From contig JBEKGZ010000006.1 of NCBI GenBank assembly GCA_050012535.1, positions 1-33,132 on the forward strand: a DNA stretch of 33,132 nt, read 5' to 3'. This DNA comes from CAVPLU01 sp050012535 (GTDB taxonomy: Archaea; Thermoproteota; Bathyarchaeia; 40CM-2-53-6). The notes under the pieces are model-generated. The model made no database searches. It was not told the DNA's origin and worked only from the letters and a program-made list of their open reading frames with translations. Shown here piece after piece: positions 7,361 to 14,989 of this stretch (position 1 is the stretch's first letter; each line of letters begins with the position of its first letter). Made by a program: the position numbers and the translations under genes.

Positions 7361-7756
7361 ATGGGAAGGTCACGGTTTATTGTCGGTGCGCTCGGAATCG
7401 TTGTAGGGTTCTTTGTTTACCAATACGGACTCTTCTTGACATTACGCGACTTAGAAGCATCCTTGGTCGGACTAGGCCTCCCTGATCTGAGCGCGGCCTT
7501 GCTTTCTCTGTTCGGATCACCAGCACTCACGGGAGCGATATTGCAGCTTATCGGGGGGATAATAGCGATCGCCGGTCTCCTAGTATGCATTTCGTGGATT
7601 GGCTCTCAAAGGGTGATGCCACCCTCAATTAGGGCACAGAGAACAGCTGAATTGGTTACCCAAACCTCGGACTCAGCGCCCAAATGCAAGTTCTGTGGTG
7701 CACTCATGGAATCTGGTATGGCTTTCTGTCCAAGCTGCCAGCGTGCACAGGCTTAG
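7361..7756 (+). CDS. Two-helix membrane protein with C-terminal zinc ribbon
   Basis: A 131-aa protein of unknown function. It has two predicted membrane helices (about 6-28 and 57-80), a polar linker of about 25 residues, and a zinc ribbon CKFC-x10-CPSC (Cys109, 112, 123, 126) at the end. The ribbon has the same spacing and very similar wording as that of TatC just upstream (CKFC[SG]A...FC.SC). The two are likely to have gained it from a common source or to share a partner. The ATG at 7361 is the natural start. It lies 87 bases after tatC and 8 bases before the MFS gene, all on one strand. A Tat accessory role is an inference from position only. Confidence 0.75.
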   Translation: MGRSRFIVGALGIVVGFFVYQYGLFLTLRDLEASLVGLGLPDLSAALLSLFGSPALTGAILQLIGGIIAIAGLLVCISWIGSQRVMPPSIRAQRTAELVTQTSDSAPKCKFCGALMESGMAFCPSCQRAQA

Positions 7757-7764
7757 CCTCAGAC

Positions 7765-8961
7765 ATGTGGCACGAGACTAATGGAAAGAGGCGGTCCCTC
7801 GCCGGTAGAATGGGACGTCTTCATTTCTCAGTCTTCTTTGCCTCAATCGGAATCGCGTACGTCTATCTCATTCCTGCGTATGCCGAGCAGCTTGGCGCTG
7901 GTTACCTAGATCTGGGATTGATCGGAACAGTCAGATCATTGCCTTACACGTTTCTTCCGGCGATTGCGGGATATCTTGGGGACAGGTTCGGCAGACGGCG
8001 TCTCTATCTTCTTAGTATCTTTGCCATTGGCTCCGCAACATTGCTGCTTGCTGCAACAGGGACGATCGAGGGCATACTTGCTGTCCAACTGATCCTTGGG
8101 ATTGGACTCTCACTATTCTGGCCAATATCAGAGGCATTGGTCTCAGAAATCTCGTCTGCACAAGAACGCGTTTCGGCAATCGGGAAGTATGCCGTTGCTT
8201 GGGGTGTTGGTTTTCTGATCGGCCCGTTTGCTGGCGGGATCATTGCTCAGTTAGCCGGATTTCAGTCTACCTTCTTTGTCGCCGGAGTGCTCATCCTGAT
8301 GACCGCAGGGTTATCAGTGGTCACAATCCGGGGAGAACAAGAACGGCATGGCAGCCCTGAGCAAGCTTCCGCAGGGCCATCGTGGCATGTACTCTCCGCA
8401 GTGCTTCCGATGCTCATAGTCCAGGTCCCGTATGCAATCGTACTTGCTTTCATCGTTTCGATCTTTCCTGGCTACGCAATCGAGTCCGGCCTCACACCGT
8501 CAGAGGTCGGGCTGCTTCTTTCCGGCTTTGGATTCGCAAGAACCATGGTGTTCTCTCTGTCTGGCAAATTAGGAAGAATAGGCGAGAGGAAGAGCATTGG
8601 GTTTGCTTTCTTAGGGATGATACCCGTGCTCCTTCTGATTCCACTCAACAGGAGTTTCATTGGGTTGTTTGTCGATTCATGTTTCTTGGGCGCATTCATC
8701 GGCATAATCTACCCGCAAACAGTGGCAATCGTATCCAAACGCTCTCCACCTCAGAACTTGGGTTTTGCAATAGGTGCCTACGAAGCGATCTTCGGCGTAG
8801 GCTTTGCCGTCGGACCTATTCTCTTAGGCTTTCTTGCTCAAACTGCGGGCCCTGACTTTGCATTGCTCGTTCTGGCGCTCGTCTCTCTTTCGGCCATTCC
8901 GGTTCTAGCATTTTCCGGACGCGATGCTGCAGGAAGGAAGGTTCCCACGCTAAAATTGTAG
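7765..8961 (+). CDS. Major facilitator superfamily transporter
   Basis: Membrane transporter of about 398 aa with twelve expected helices. MFS motif A is clear between helices 2 and 3 (GYLGDRFGRRRLYLLS), and a second copy is degenerate in the other half (SGKLGRIGERKSIGFA). The layout resembles drug- or sugar-type exporters, but the substrate cannot be read from sequence. The frame is open back to 7684 inside the previous gene. The ATG at 7765, eight bases after that gene's stop, is the sensible start (a second is at 7810). It is probably co-transcribed with the zinc-ribbon membrane gene. Confidence 0.88.
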   Translation: MWHETNGKRRSLAGRMGRLHFSVFFASIGIAYVYLIPAYAEQLGAGYLDLGLIGTVRSLPYTFLPAIAGYLGDRFGRRRLYLLSIFAIGSATLLLAATGTIEGILAVQLILGIGLSLFWPISEALVSEISSAQERVSAIGKYAVAWGVGFLIGPFAGGIIAQLAGFQSTFFVAGVLILMTAGLSVVTIRGEQERHGSPEQASAGPSWHVLSAVLPMLIVQVPYAIVLAFIVSIFPGYAIESGLTPSEVGLLLSGFGFARTMVFSLSGKLGRIGERKSIGFAFLGMIPVLLLIPLNRSFIGLFVDSCFLGAFIGIIYPQTVAIVSKRSPPQNLGFAIGAYEAIFGVGFAVGPILLGFLAQTAGPDFALLVLALVSLSAIPVLAFSGRDAAGRKVPTLKL

Positions 8962-9045
8962 TCAGCTCTATTGGACGATTCATCCATTTTCCTTTTATCG
9001 CCGTTTGGTCGCCGATGTGGTTCGATCCGAATGGAGGTGAATGTT

Positions 9046-9237
9046 TTGATCTTTCATCCCGGCGCCGGACTTGTTCTACTCGGTCTAGTCCGTCTTGTGT
9101 TGGGCGCGGCGCTTATCATCGGGGTGCTCTACCTGATCATGAAGCTTGCAAGATTGGCGGAAGCGATGACTGAAGCGAAGCGGGCGCTAACTCGATCGGG
9201 CCCATCTCAGACGCAGTCCGCGTCTTCGACAACATAA
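9046..9237 (+). CDS. Small single-pass membrane protein
   Basis: A 63-aa hypothetical protein. One strong membrane helix (LVLLGLVRLVLGAALIIGVLYLIM) is followed by a charged helix (KLARLAEAMTEAKRALTR) and a Ser/Thr/Gln tail. The frame is open from 8971, and an ATG is present at 9031. A near-perfect ribosome site GGAGGTGA (9033-9040) sits 5 bases before a TTG at 9046, so I take the TTG. The ATG at 9041 is in another frame and stops after two codons. It follows the MFS gene by about 85 bases and could be its small partner, but no family is recognised. Confidence 0.6.
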   Translation: MIFHPGAGLVLLGLVRLVLGAALIIGVLYLIMKLARLAEAMTEAKRALTRSGPSQTQSASSTT

Positions 9238-9242
9238 GCTCA

Positions 9243-9290
9243 CGGATTATCCGGAGGAGCTTCTTTCCCCTTTTTTCGTCTCTATTATTT
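9243..9290 (+). terminator. T-rich terminator after the small membrane gene
   Basis: After the stop at 9237, a CGGAT/ATCCG palindrome is followed by TTCTTTCCCC and a run of six T, then more T-rich sequence. This fits archaeal oligo-T termination on the plus strand, between convergent genes. Confidence 0.45.
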
Positions 9291-9297
9291 CGGTTAT

Positions 9298-10500
9298 CTA
9301 CGATTGCATGAACTGCTCGATTCTATTCGCGGCTTCGTCGATCACTTTGATCGGCGGCAGGAATACTGTTCTGAAGTGCCCCGCCCCGTAGGTTTGATCG
9401 AATCCTGAGCCGTTTACAACCAAGACTCCGGTTTTCCTGACCAGGTCAACTGCGAAGTCCTTGTCAGACTTCCAGCGATGATTCAGAGAAATACGAGGAA
9501 AGAGGTAGAAAGCGGCTTTTGGGGTTGTGCAGGTGAGACCTCCGATCGATCTAATTCTGCGCAGGAAATGGTCCCTCCGCTTTTTCAACTTGCCCACCAT
9601 TTTTGCTATGTGTTTCTGTGATCCTCTGAGTGCTTTCACGCCGGCATACTGGATGGGAGTCGCCGTACATAGCCGGATCCTGCTCTCTTTCAAGATCGCT
9701 TCCTTCAGTCCTTCCAGGGTGTTCCCAGGGTCGTGAAAATACATGTAGCCAAGGCGCCAGCCAGTCATTACGTATGTCTTGGAGAATCCGTTCAAACCAA
9801 TCACAGGGATGTCCTTGGCGAGAGAGGCCGTGCTCGTGAATCTTGAGTCATAAACAAGTCTATCGTAAATCTCATCCGAGGTGACAAGGAGTTTGTGCTC
9901 GCCAGCAATATCCAGCATCTGTTTCAAAGTTCGTCCATCGTACAAGGACCCTGTTGGGTTGTTCGGGTTCACGATCACTAGCGCGCGGGTTCTGTTCGTT
10001 ATCTTCTTGCGCAAATCTTCAAGGTCGGGGAGCCAGTCATTCTCTTCGACCGTTCTGTACGCAACAGGGGTTCCGCCGAAATACTTCACAAAAGAAATGT
10101 ACGGGGGATACGTAGGTCCTGGCACCAGTATCTCGTCGCCGGGCTGGACTATAGCCCCCATTAGAAATTGGATCCCTTCGGAGATGCCTGAGGTCACTAT
10201 GACATCTTCACTTGAGATCGGCACTGAATTCGTTCTCTTCTCCTTTTCGGCAATTGCCTCCTTGAGAGTCGGGATGCCCTCTGAAGCTGCGTAGTAATTG
10301 CAACCGCTCTCCACAGCCCTTGTAAGCGCCTTTCTGACGTGAGCTGGAGGCTGGAAATCGAACTTGGCTGGGTCCCCGATGTTGAGGTAAATCACTTTCT
10401 TGCCTGACAACTCTACTTCTTTAGCGACCGCTAGCATGTCCCTGATTGCGTATTCGATCTCACTGGCACGACTAGCCACTTGTAGTCTGCTCGGAATCAA
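9298..10500 (-). CDS. Pyridoxal-phosphate aminotransferase, alanine/aspartate type (class I/II)
   Basis: A 400-aa fold-type I aminotransferase. Motifs: YLNIGDPAKFDFQPP near the N-terminus, YYAASEGIPTLKEAI, VNPNNPTGSLY with the cofactor Asn, TSDEIYDRLVYD with the cofactor Asp (Asp209), NGFSKTYVMTGWRLGY with Schiff-base Lys241, and HFRTVFLPP holding the carboxylate-binding Arg. This pattern is typical of archaeal alanine or aspartate aminotransferases of the AlaT/AspC group; which amino acid it prefers cannot be told. The start is TTG at 10500; the residues after it (VASRASEIEYAIRDMLAVAK) match the usual N-terminus. It is divergent from the uracil-DNA glycosylase gene. Confidence 0.92.
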   Translation of the reverse strand: MIPSRLQVASRASEIEYAIRDMLAVAKEVELSGKKVIYLNIGDPAKFDFQPPAHVRKALTRAVESGCNYYAASEGIPTLKEAIAEKEKRTNSVPISSEDVIVTSGISEGIQFLMGAIVQPGDEILVPGPTYPPYISFVKYFGGTPVAYRTVEENDWLPDLEDLRKKITNRTRALVIVNPNNPTGSLYDGRTLKQMLDIAGEHKLLVTSDEIYDRLVYDSRFTSTASLAKDIPVIGLNGFSKTYVMTGWRLGYMYFHDPGNTLEGLKEAILKESRIRLCTATPIQYAGVKALRGSQKHIAKMVGKLKKRRDHFLRRIRSIGGLTCTTPKAAFYLFPRISLNHRWKSDKDFAVDLVRKTGVLVVNGSGFDQTYGAGHFRTVFLPPIKVIDEAANRIEQFMQS

Positions 10501-10590
10501 TGCACCATACCCGAAGTGAGCAGAGACGATCTTGTACTTGATGGTTTTGTCGCGTATTGCGAGTCTAGAGCACGATCAGCAAATCTAATT

Positions 10591-10603
10591 GACCTGCGAG
10601 GTC
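10591..10603. promoter_or_regulatory. Short palindrome between divergent genes
   Basis: GACCTGCGAGGTC is a 5-bp perfect inverted repeat around GCG. It lies between the divergent aminotransferase and UDG genes (gap 10501-10699), so an operator is possible. Nothing else is clear in that gap. Confidence 0.2.
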
Positions 10604-10699
10604 TACCTTTGCGCATCCTTGGTCCTGATCATGCGAAGAAGAGCTGCTGTCTGTTCCACCTCGGCTATGACTGAGGCCGCACGCCAGTAGGGGTTAATC

Positions 10700-11410
10700 T
10701 TGGATTCGGGGACAGGTCCACTTCCCGCGGAATGGGAGAAGCTACGTGGGGAGATCATTTCATGCACCCGCTGTCCCAGACTCGTGAAGTATCGGAGGGA
10801 GGTTGCTCGCAAGAAGAAGAGACAATTCGCTGACTGGACGTACTGGGGGGCACCGCTCCCAGGATTTGGCGATAGAGAAGCGGAACTTCTGATAATCGGG
10901 CTCGCTCCCGCAGCCCATGGTGGCAACCGAACTGGACGGATGTTTACAGGAGACGGCTCCGCAGACTTCCTCATGCGCGCGCTACACGAAGCGGAGTTTG
11001 CGAACCAACCTACATCGGCTCATGTTCGGGATGGCTTGCAGATGATGAATTCATTCATGACCGCGATAGTGCGTTGCGCTCCCCCTCAGAACAAACCTCT
11101 CGCAAGCGAACTATCCAATTGTAGCATCTACTTTGACAGAGAACTTGCACTCTTGTCACATGTGCAAGTAGTATTAGCGCTTGGCCGAGTGGCCTTCAAG
11201 GGCTACCTTGACCACCTCAAGCGACAAGGATACTGCGCCGTGGGCTTGAAATTCAAACACGGCCAGAAGTATCCAATGCCACCGAGGGTTCCTGTTCTAA
11301 TAGCATCATATCACCCTAGCAGACAGAACACGCAGACTGGGAGGCTAACGCGGACAATGATGAATGCGGTACTTCGTGTCGTCAATAGCAGCCTAACAAA
11401 GCGGACATAG
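10700..11410 (+). CDS. Uracil-DNA glycosylase, family 5 (UDGb)
   Basis: Iron-sulfur uracil-DNA glycosylase of 236 aa that removes uracil from DNA as the first step of base excision repair. The 4Fe-4S ligands are visible as CTRC (Cys22, Cys25) near the N-terminus with Cys126 and Cys141 later. Motif A is GLAPAAHGGNRTGR; its lack of the usual acidic or Asn residue is the family-5 mark. Motif B is SYHPSRQNTQTGRLT (203-217). The length is normal. The start is TTG at 10700, shortly before the CTRC motif as in relatives, with no ATG available. It is divergent from the aminotransferase. Confidence 0.92.
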   Translation: MDSGTGPLPAEWEKLRGEIISCTRCPRLVKYRREVARKKKRQFADWTYWGAPLPGFGDREAELLIIGLAPAAHGGNRTGRMFTGDGSADFLMRALHEAEFANQPTSAHVRDGLQMMNSFMTAIVRCAPPQNKPLASELSNCSIYFDRELALLSHVQVVLALGRVAFKGYLDHLKRQGYCAVGLKFKHGQKYPMPPRVPVLIASYHPSRQNTQTGRLTRTMMNAVLRVVNSSLTKRT

Positions 11411-11477
11411 CTGAGTGGCTTAAGCCAGCTCCATCTTCGTGTCTTGCACATCGCGTATGAGCACGGGCTCACAAGTC

Positions 11478-11487
11478 TTTTATAGAG
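11478..11487 (+). promoter_or_regulatory. TATA box of the Lsm gene
   Basis: TTTTATAGAG predicts a start near 11508, 10-16 bases before the ATG at 11524. Confidence 0.5.
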
Positions 11488-11523
11488 TCCAAAGGTGTCT
11501 CACATCCGAATCACGTGGTCGGC

Positions 11524-11763
11524 ATGGAACCATCAAGGAAGCCACTGAACCTCCTAGTCAAGAAGCTGAACTCCGACATCACGATCAGGTTGAAGAACGA
11601 TATCGAGTTCCGAGGGAAGATGATCGACTGCGACAGTCACATGAACATAATCCTGGACGGAGCCATCGAGTACAGAAGCAACTCACCCACAGCAAATTTC
11701 GGCAACCTGATTCTGCGCGGGAGCAACATACTCTACGTCTGTGTGGACCAAGCACGACAGTAG
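11524..11763 (+). CDS. Sm-like archaeal protein (Lsm)
   Basis: RNA-binding Sm/Lsm protein of 79 aa that forms a heptameric ring on U-rich RNA. Sm motif 1 is visible as SDITIRLKNDIEFRGKMIDCDSHMNIIL (the D-x-H-M-N loop binds the base). Sm motif 2 is NLILRGSNILYVCV (the I-L-R-G-S-N turn). The length is normal for archaea. The frame opens with a GTG at 11515, but the ATG at 11524 fits both the TATA box and the family. An L37e ribosomal protein gene, often found after Lsm in archaea, is not intact here; 11764-11920 shows no clear gene. Confidence 0.95.
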   Translation: MEPSRKPLNLLVKKLNSDITIRLKNDIEFRGKMIDCDSHMNIILDGAIEYRSNSPTANFGNLILRGSNILYVCVDQARQ

Positions 11764-11920
11764 ACCGCGAAGGCACACCTTTTCCGCAAGTACATCCCTC
11801 GCCATGGGCAACGGCCTTGCCATCGGGTCGCGGTAGGAGCCGACATCTCTTGAGGTGGCCAGCCGATCTCTGGGTCTCCTGCATTCAATAACCGGCTATT
11901 GAGCAATACTAAACAGACTC

Positions 11921-13579
11921 TTGAGCGTCAGATGTACCTTAGGGACTTTGGTCGACGGAGCCTACCCCACATTGCTTGACACACAACACGAGTCAGATCG
12001 TCAGCAGCAGGCATGCCAAGAGATAGCTCGGAGGCTCTTGCTCGACCCAAGAGGCGCCGAAAGCCCGGAAGAACTCAAGCTGATCGTTGCCCGAAGCTAT
12101 CAGCTACCCGCTATCCCAAGGAATTCAGACATACTCGCTGTCGTCTCTGGAGAAGAACGGCTAACACTCCGTGGTAGGCTGCAGTTGAAACCTGTCAGGA
12201 GTATTTCTGGAGTTCACGTGATAGGGGTAATGTCGGCACCCCACCAATGCCCTCACGGCAGATGCGCATACTGCCCTCAGGAAAATGATGCGCCGACAAG
12301 CTATACTGGATATGAGCCGGCTGCAATGCGTGCGAAGCAGAACAACTTCGATCCATATGCTCAGCTGTCAAGTAGACTGGCCCAACTCAAGGCCATAGGC
12401 CATCGAACGTCCAAGGTTGAGGTCGTTATCCAAGGCGGGACCTTCTTGGCGCGCCCCCCAGCGTACCAACAGCACTTCATAGAGCGATGTCTGGATGCTC
12501 TTAATGGGTCCGAGAGCCTTTCTCTTGACGAAGCGAAAAGCAAAGCATGGTCGGGTCCGGTCAGGAACGTCGGCCTGACATTCGAGACACGCCCAGATTG
12601 GGCTCGTGCTGAACATGTGGACCTGATGCTATCCTATGGCGCCACTCGAGTTGAAATCGGTGTTCAGACGCTTGATGACAACACGCTTCGACTTGTCGAG
12701 CGCGGCCATTCGGTAGCTGATGTGGTCAAATCGTTTCAAGTCGTCAAGGATGCTGGGCTGAAGATAGTCGCTCACATGATGCCTGGGCTACCAGGCTCAT
12801 CACCTAGACAGGATTTGGACGGATTCAAACGACTAGTCTCGGACCCTGACTTTCGACCTGATATGCTGAAGATCTATCCTTGCCTCGTTGTCCATGGAAC
12901 GAAGGCTTATGATTGGTGGCGAAGCGGGACATACGTACCGCTTGACGTAGAGGCTGCAGTCGACCTGATTGCAGGCGTCAAGGAATTCATTCCCCCTTGG
13001 ATGCGGATCATGAGAGTTCAACGCGAAATACCGGCAAGACTCATTCTGGCAGGGCCCAACAAGGGCAACCTTCGCGAGCTTGCGCTCGCCGTTCTGAGAG
13101 AAGACGGGAGACGATGCAGATGCATTCGTTGTCGCGAAGCAGGTCATCGCAGGACTAAGGAAAGTGTGGAACCGGACCCGGAAGATATCATGCTTGTCAG
13201 AAGATACTACGAATCATCAGGCGGAACGGAGATCTTCCTTTCAAAAGAGGATCCGAAGACGGATACACTGATAGCATATCTACGTCTCAGGATTCCCTCC
13301 CCATCAGCACACAGGATCGAAGTCAGCTCACAGGCCTCTGCAATCGTGAGAGAACTGCACGTATACGGTCCGGCTGTTCCTGTCGGAGAACGTGATGCAG
13401 AGGCTTGGCAACACAAAGGTTACGGGATTTCACTCCTGAAGGAGGCCGAGCGAACAGCGGCGGAGGAGTACGATGTCAAGAAGATCCTTGTTCTCAGTGC
13501 ACTTGGAACAAGGGAATACTACTCACGAGTCGGCTACAGGCAAGACGGACCATATATGAGCAAATACTCGTTCGGATAG
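11921..13579 (+). CDS. elp3: Archaeal Elp3: tRNA U34 modification radical-SAM/acetyltransferase
   Basis: A 552-aa tRNA-modifying enzyme that adds a carboxymethyl group to wobble uridine (cm5U) using SAM and acetyl-CoA. The N-terminal region precedes the radical-SAM core with CPHGRCAYC (Cys110, 115, 118) ligating the 4Fe-4S cluster. EVVIQGGTFLARP and GLTFETRPDWA are the usual Elp3 signatures, and RCRCIRCRE (about 400) is the Cys cluster that binds zinc. The C-terminal GNAT domain includes RELHVYGPAVPVGE and WQHKGYGISLLKEAERTA. The length is normal for archaea. The start is TTG at 11921. It stands as a single gene before gatDE; archaeal Elp3 acts without the other Elongator subunits. Confidence 0.95.
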   Translation: MSVRCTLGTLVDGAYPTLLDTQHESDRQQQACQEIARRLLLDPRGAESPEELKLIVARSYQLPAIPRNSDILAVVSGEERLTLRGRLQLKPVRSISGVHVIGVMSAPHQCPHGRCAYCPQENDAPTSYTGYEPAAMRAKQNNFDPYAQLSSRLAQLKAIGHRTSKVEVVIQGGTFLARPPAYQQHFIERCLDALNGSESLSLDEAKSKAWSGPVRNVGLTFETRPDWARAEHVDLMLSYGATRVEIGVQTLDDNTLRLVERGHSVADVVKSFQVVKDAGLKIVAHMMPGLPGSSPRQDLDGFKRLVSDPDFRPDMLKIYPCLVVHGTKAYDWWRSGTYVPLDVEAAVDLIAGVKEFIPPWMRIMRVQREIPARLILAGPNKGNLRELALAVLREDGRRCRCIRCREAGHRRTKESVEPDPEDIMLVRRYYESSGGTEIFLSKEDPKTDTLIAYLRLRIPSPSAHRIEVSSQASAIVRELHVYGPAVPVGERDAEAWQHKGYGISLLKEAERTAAEEYDVKKILVLSALGTREYYSRVGYRQDGPYMSKYSFG

Positions 13580-13593
13580 CGGCGATTCACACA

Positions 13594-13603
13594 TGTTTTA
13601 ACT
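13594..13603 (+). promoter_or_regulatory. TATA box of gatDE
   Basis: TGTTTTAACT predicts a start near 13624, which lies between a TTG at 13610 and the ATG at 13649. It therefore supports the ATG as the gatD start. Confidence 0.4.
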
Positions 13604-13648
13604 CTCAGCTTGCCGTCACGTATCCGGGCACTTCCGAGTGAACCACAG

Positions 13649-14989
13649 ATGCAAGAATTGACCGGATACAAGGGGCAAGCACTTGGCTTGATCAAGTCCG
13701 CTGGTGCTTCCATCGGAGACAAGCTGAAGCTAGCAAGAGAAGGAGAGATCGTTGAGGGTCTGCTGATGCCCCGAGTTGCCGGCGGAGATGACATCCACAT
13801 CGTGTTGAAACTCGCGACGGGTTACAATGTGGGCGTCAAGATTAGTGAAAAGACTCGAATTCAGGTTCTTGGCACCGGTGTTAAGCCCACACTATCAAGA
13901 CCGCCTATGCCGAATGCAACGAAAGGGCTTCCCCGCGTTACGATCTTCAGCACCGGTGGGACAATTGCCAGTCGAGTTGACTATCGGACAGGAGCGGTTG
14001 AAGCTGCCTTATCGGCGGAGGATTTGTACAGTTTCGTCCCCGAATTGGCATCAGAGGCCAACGTAACTGCAAAGGTCCTCTACAGCCTATTCAGCGAGAA
14101 CTTCACCACGAAACACTGGAAGGAGATAGCGACAACTGTCAGCGATGAAATCCGGTCCGGAGTATCAGGCGTAGTGATCGCACAGGGTACCGATACGCTA
14201 GGATACTGTGCAGCGGCGCTGAGTTTTGCACTTCAATCCGCTCCCGTCCCAATTGTATTCGTGGCGGCTCAGAGATCTTCTGACAGGCCGAGTTCAGATG
14301 CCGCGACCAACCTGATAGGCGCAGTGAGCGTAGCAGCAAAAGCGCCATTTGGCGGAGTCGTTGCGGTAATGCACAGGTGGCTATCAGACGACACCCTATC
14401 GGTCCACAAGGGGACGAAGGTTCGCAAATGTCACACGAGCAGACGCGACGCCTTCAAGTCGATAGGGGCGACTCCTCTAGCTCGTTTCCACGTCGAAAGT
14501 AGAAAACTGGAGATGCTAGAGAGAGACCTCCCTGCTCGAGGATCATCAGAAGTCGTATGCAAGCCGAACTTTGATGATCGCGTCGGGCTCGTCAAATTCT
14601 ATCCAGACATGGATCCGGGCATCATCGACTGGCACGTGACAAATGGGTACCACGGCCTAATTCTTGAGGGAACGGGCCTCGGTCACGTAAGTGCACGCTG
14701 CTATCCTAGCATCGAAAGAGCAGTGAAGGACGGCATCTTCGTGGGCATGACCTCGCAATGCCTGTGGGGAAGAGTTGACATGAACGTCTACTCGACAGGC
14801 ATCGACCTGCAGAAGATCGGTGTGCACCCTTTGGAAGACATGCTGCCGGAGACAGCGCTTGTGAAGCTAATGTGGGTACTCGGTCAGACCGAAGATTCTC
14901 ATGAAGTCGCAGAGATGATGCGCAAGAACCTGGCCGGGGAAATCAGCCCAAGAAGACTGGAGATCTCGGGAAATGACGAAGACCACTGA
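13649..14989 (+). CDS. gatD: Glu-tRNA(Gln) amidotransferase subunit D
   Basis: Asparaginase-like subunit of GatDE. It hydrolyses glutamine (or asparagine) and passes ammonia to GatE to turn Glu-tRNA(Gln) into Gln-tRNA(Gln). The N-terminal small barrel domain (LTGYKGQALGLIKSAGASIGDKLKL) is followed by the asparaginase domain: FSTGGTIASRVDY (first catalytic Thr), AQGTDTLGYCAAAL (second Thr and Asp) and VHKGTKVRKCH (catalytic Lys). About 446 aa, normal. The frame is open from a TTG at 13610, but the promoter and family alignment favour ATG 13649. It overlaps gatE by 17 bases, so the two subunits are translated together. Confidence 0.95.
   Translation: MQELTGYKGQALGLIKSAGASIGDKLKLAREGEIVEGLLMPRVAGGDDIHIVLKLATGYNVGVKISEKTRIQVLGTGVKPTLSRPPMPNATKGLPRVTIFSTGGTIASRVDYRTGAVEAALSAEDLYSFVPELASEANVTAKVLYSLFSENFTTKHWKEIATTVSDEIRSGVSGVVIAQGTDTLGYCAAALSFALQSAPVPIVFVAAQRSSDRPSSDAATNLIGAVSVAAKAPFGGVVAVMHRWLSDDTLSVHKGTKVRKCHTSRRDAFKSIGATPLARFHVESRKLEMLERDLPARGSSEVVCKPNFDDRVGLVKFYPDMDPGIIDWHVTNGYHGLILEGTGLGHVSARCYPSIERAVKDGIFVGMTSQCLWGRVDMNVYSTGIDLQKIGVHPLEDMLPETALVKLMWVLGQTEDSHEVAEMMRKNLAGEISPRRLEISGNDEDH

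Noticed and set aside
7684..7764. N-terminal extension of the MFS transporter into the zinc-ribbon gene
   Set aside because: The extra residues come from the ribbon coding region in another frame; a proper ATG follows at 7765.
10603..10974. 123-aa minus-strand ORF over the start of the uracil-DNA glycosylase gene
   Set aside because: It is antisense to a well-supported gene and shows no motif.
11439..11891. 150-aa plus-strand ORF overlapping the Lsm gene
   Set aside because: Out-of-frame shadow; the Sm motifs are in the other frame.
11764..11920. Possible L37e ribosomal protein gene after Lsm (fragments such as RPCHRVA recall L37e)
   Set aside because: The frame is broken by stops, has no start, and lacks the two CxxC pairs; similarity is too slight even for a pseudogene.
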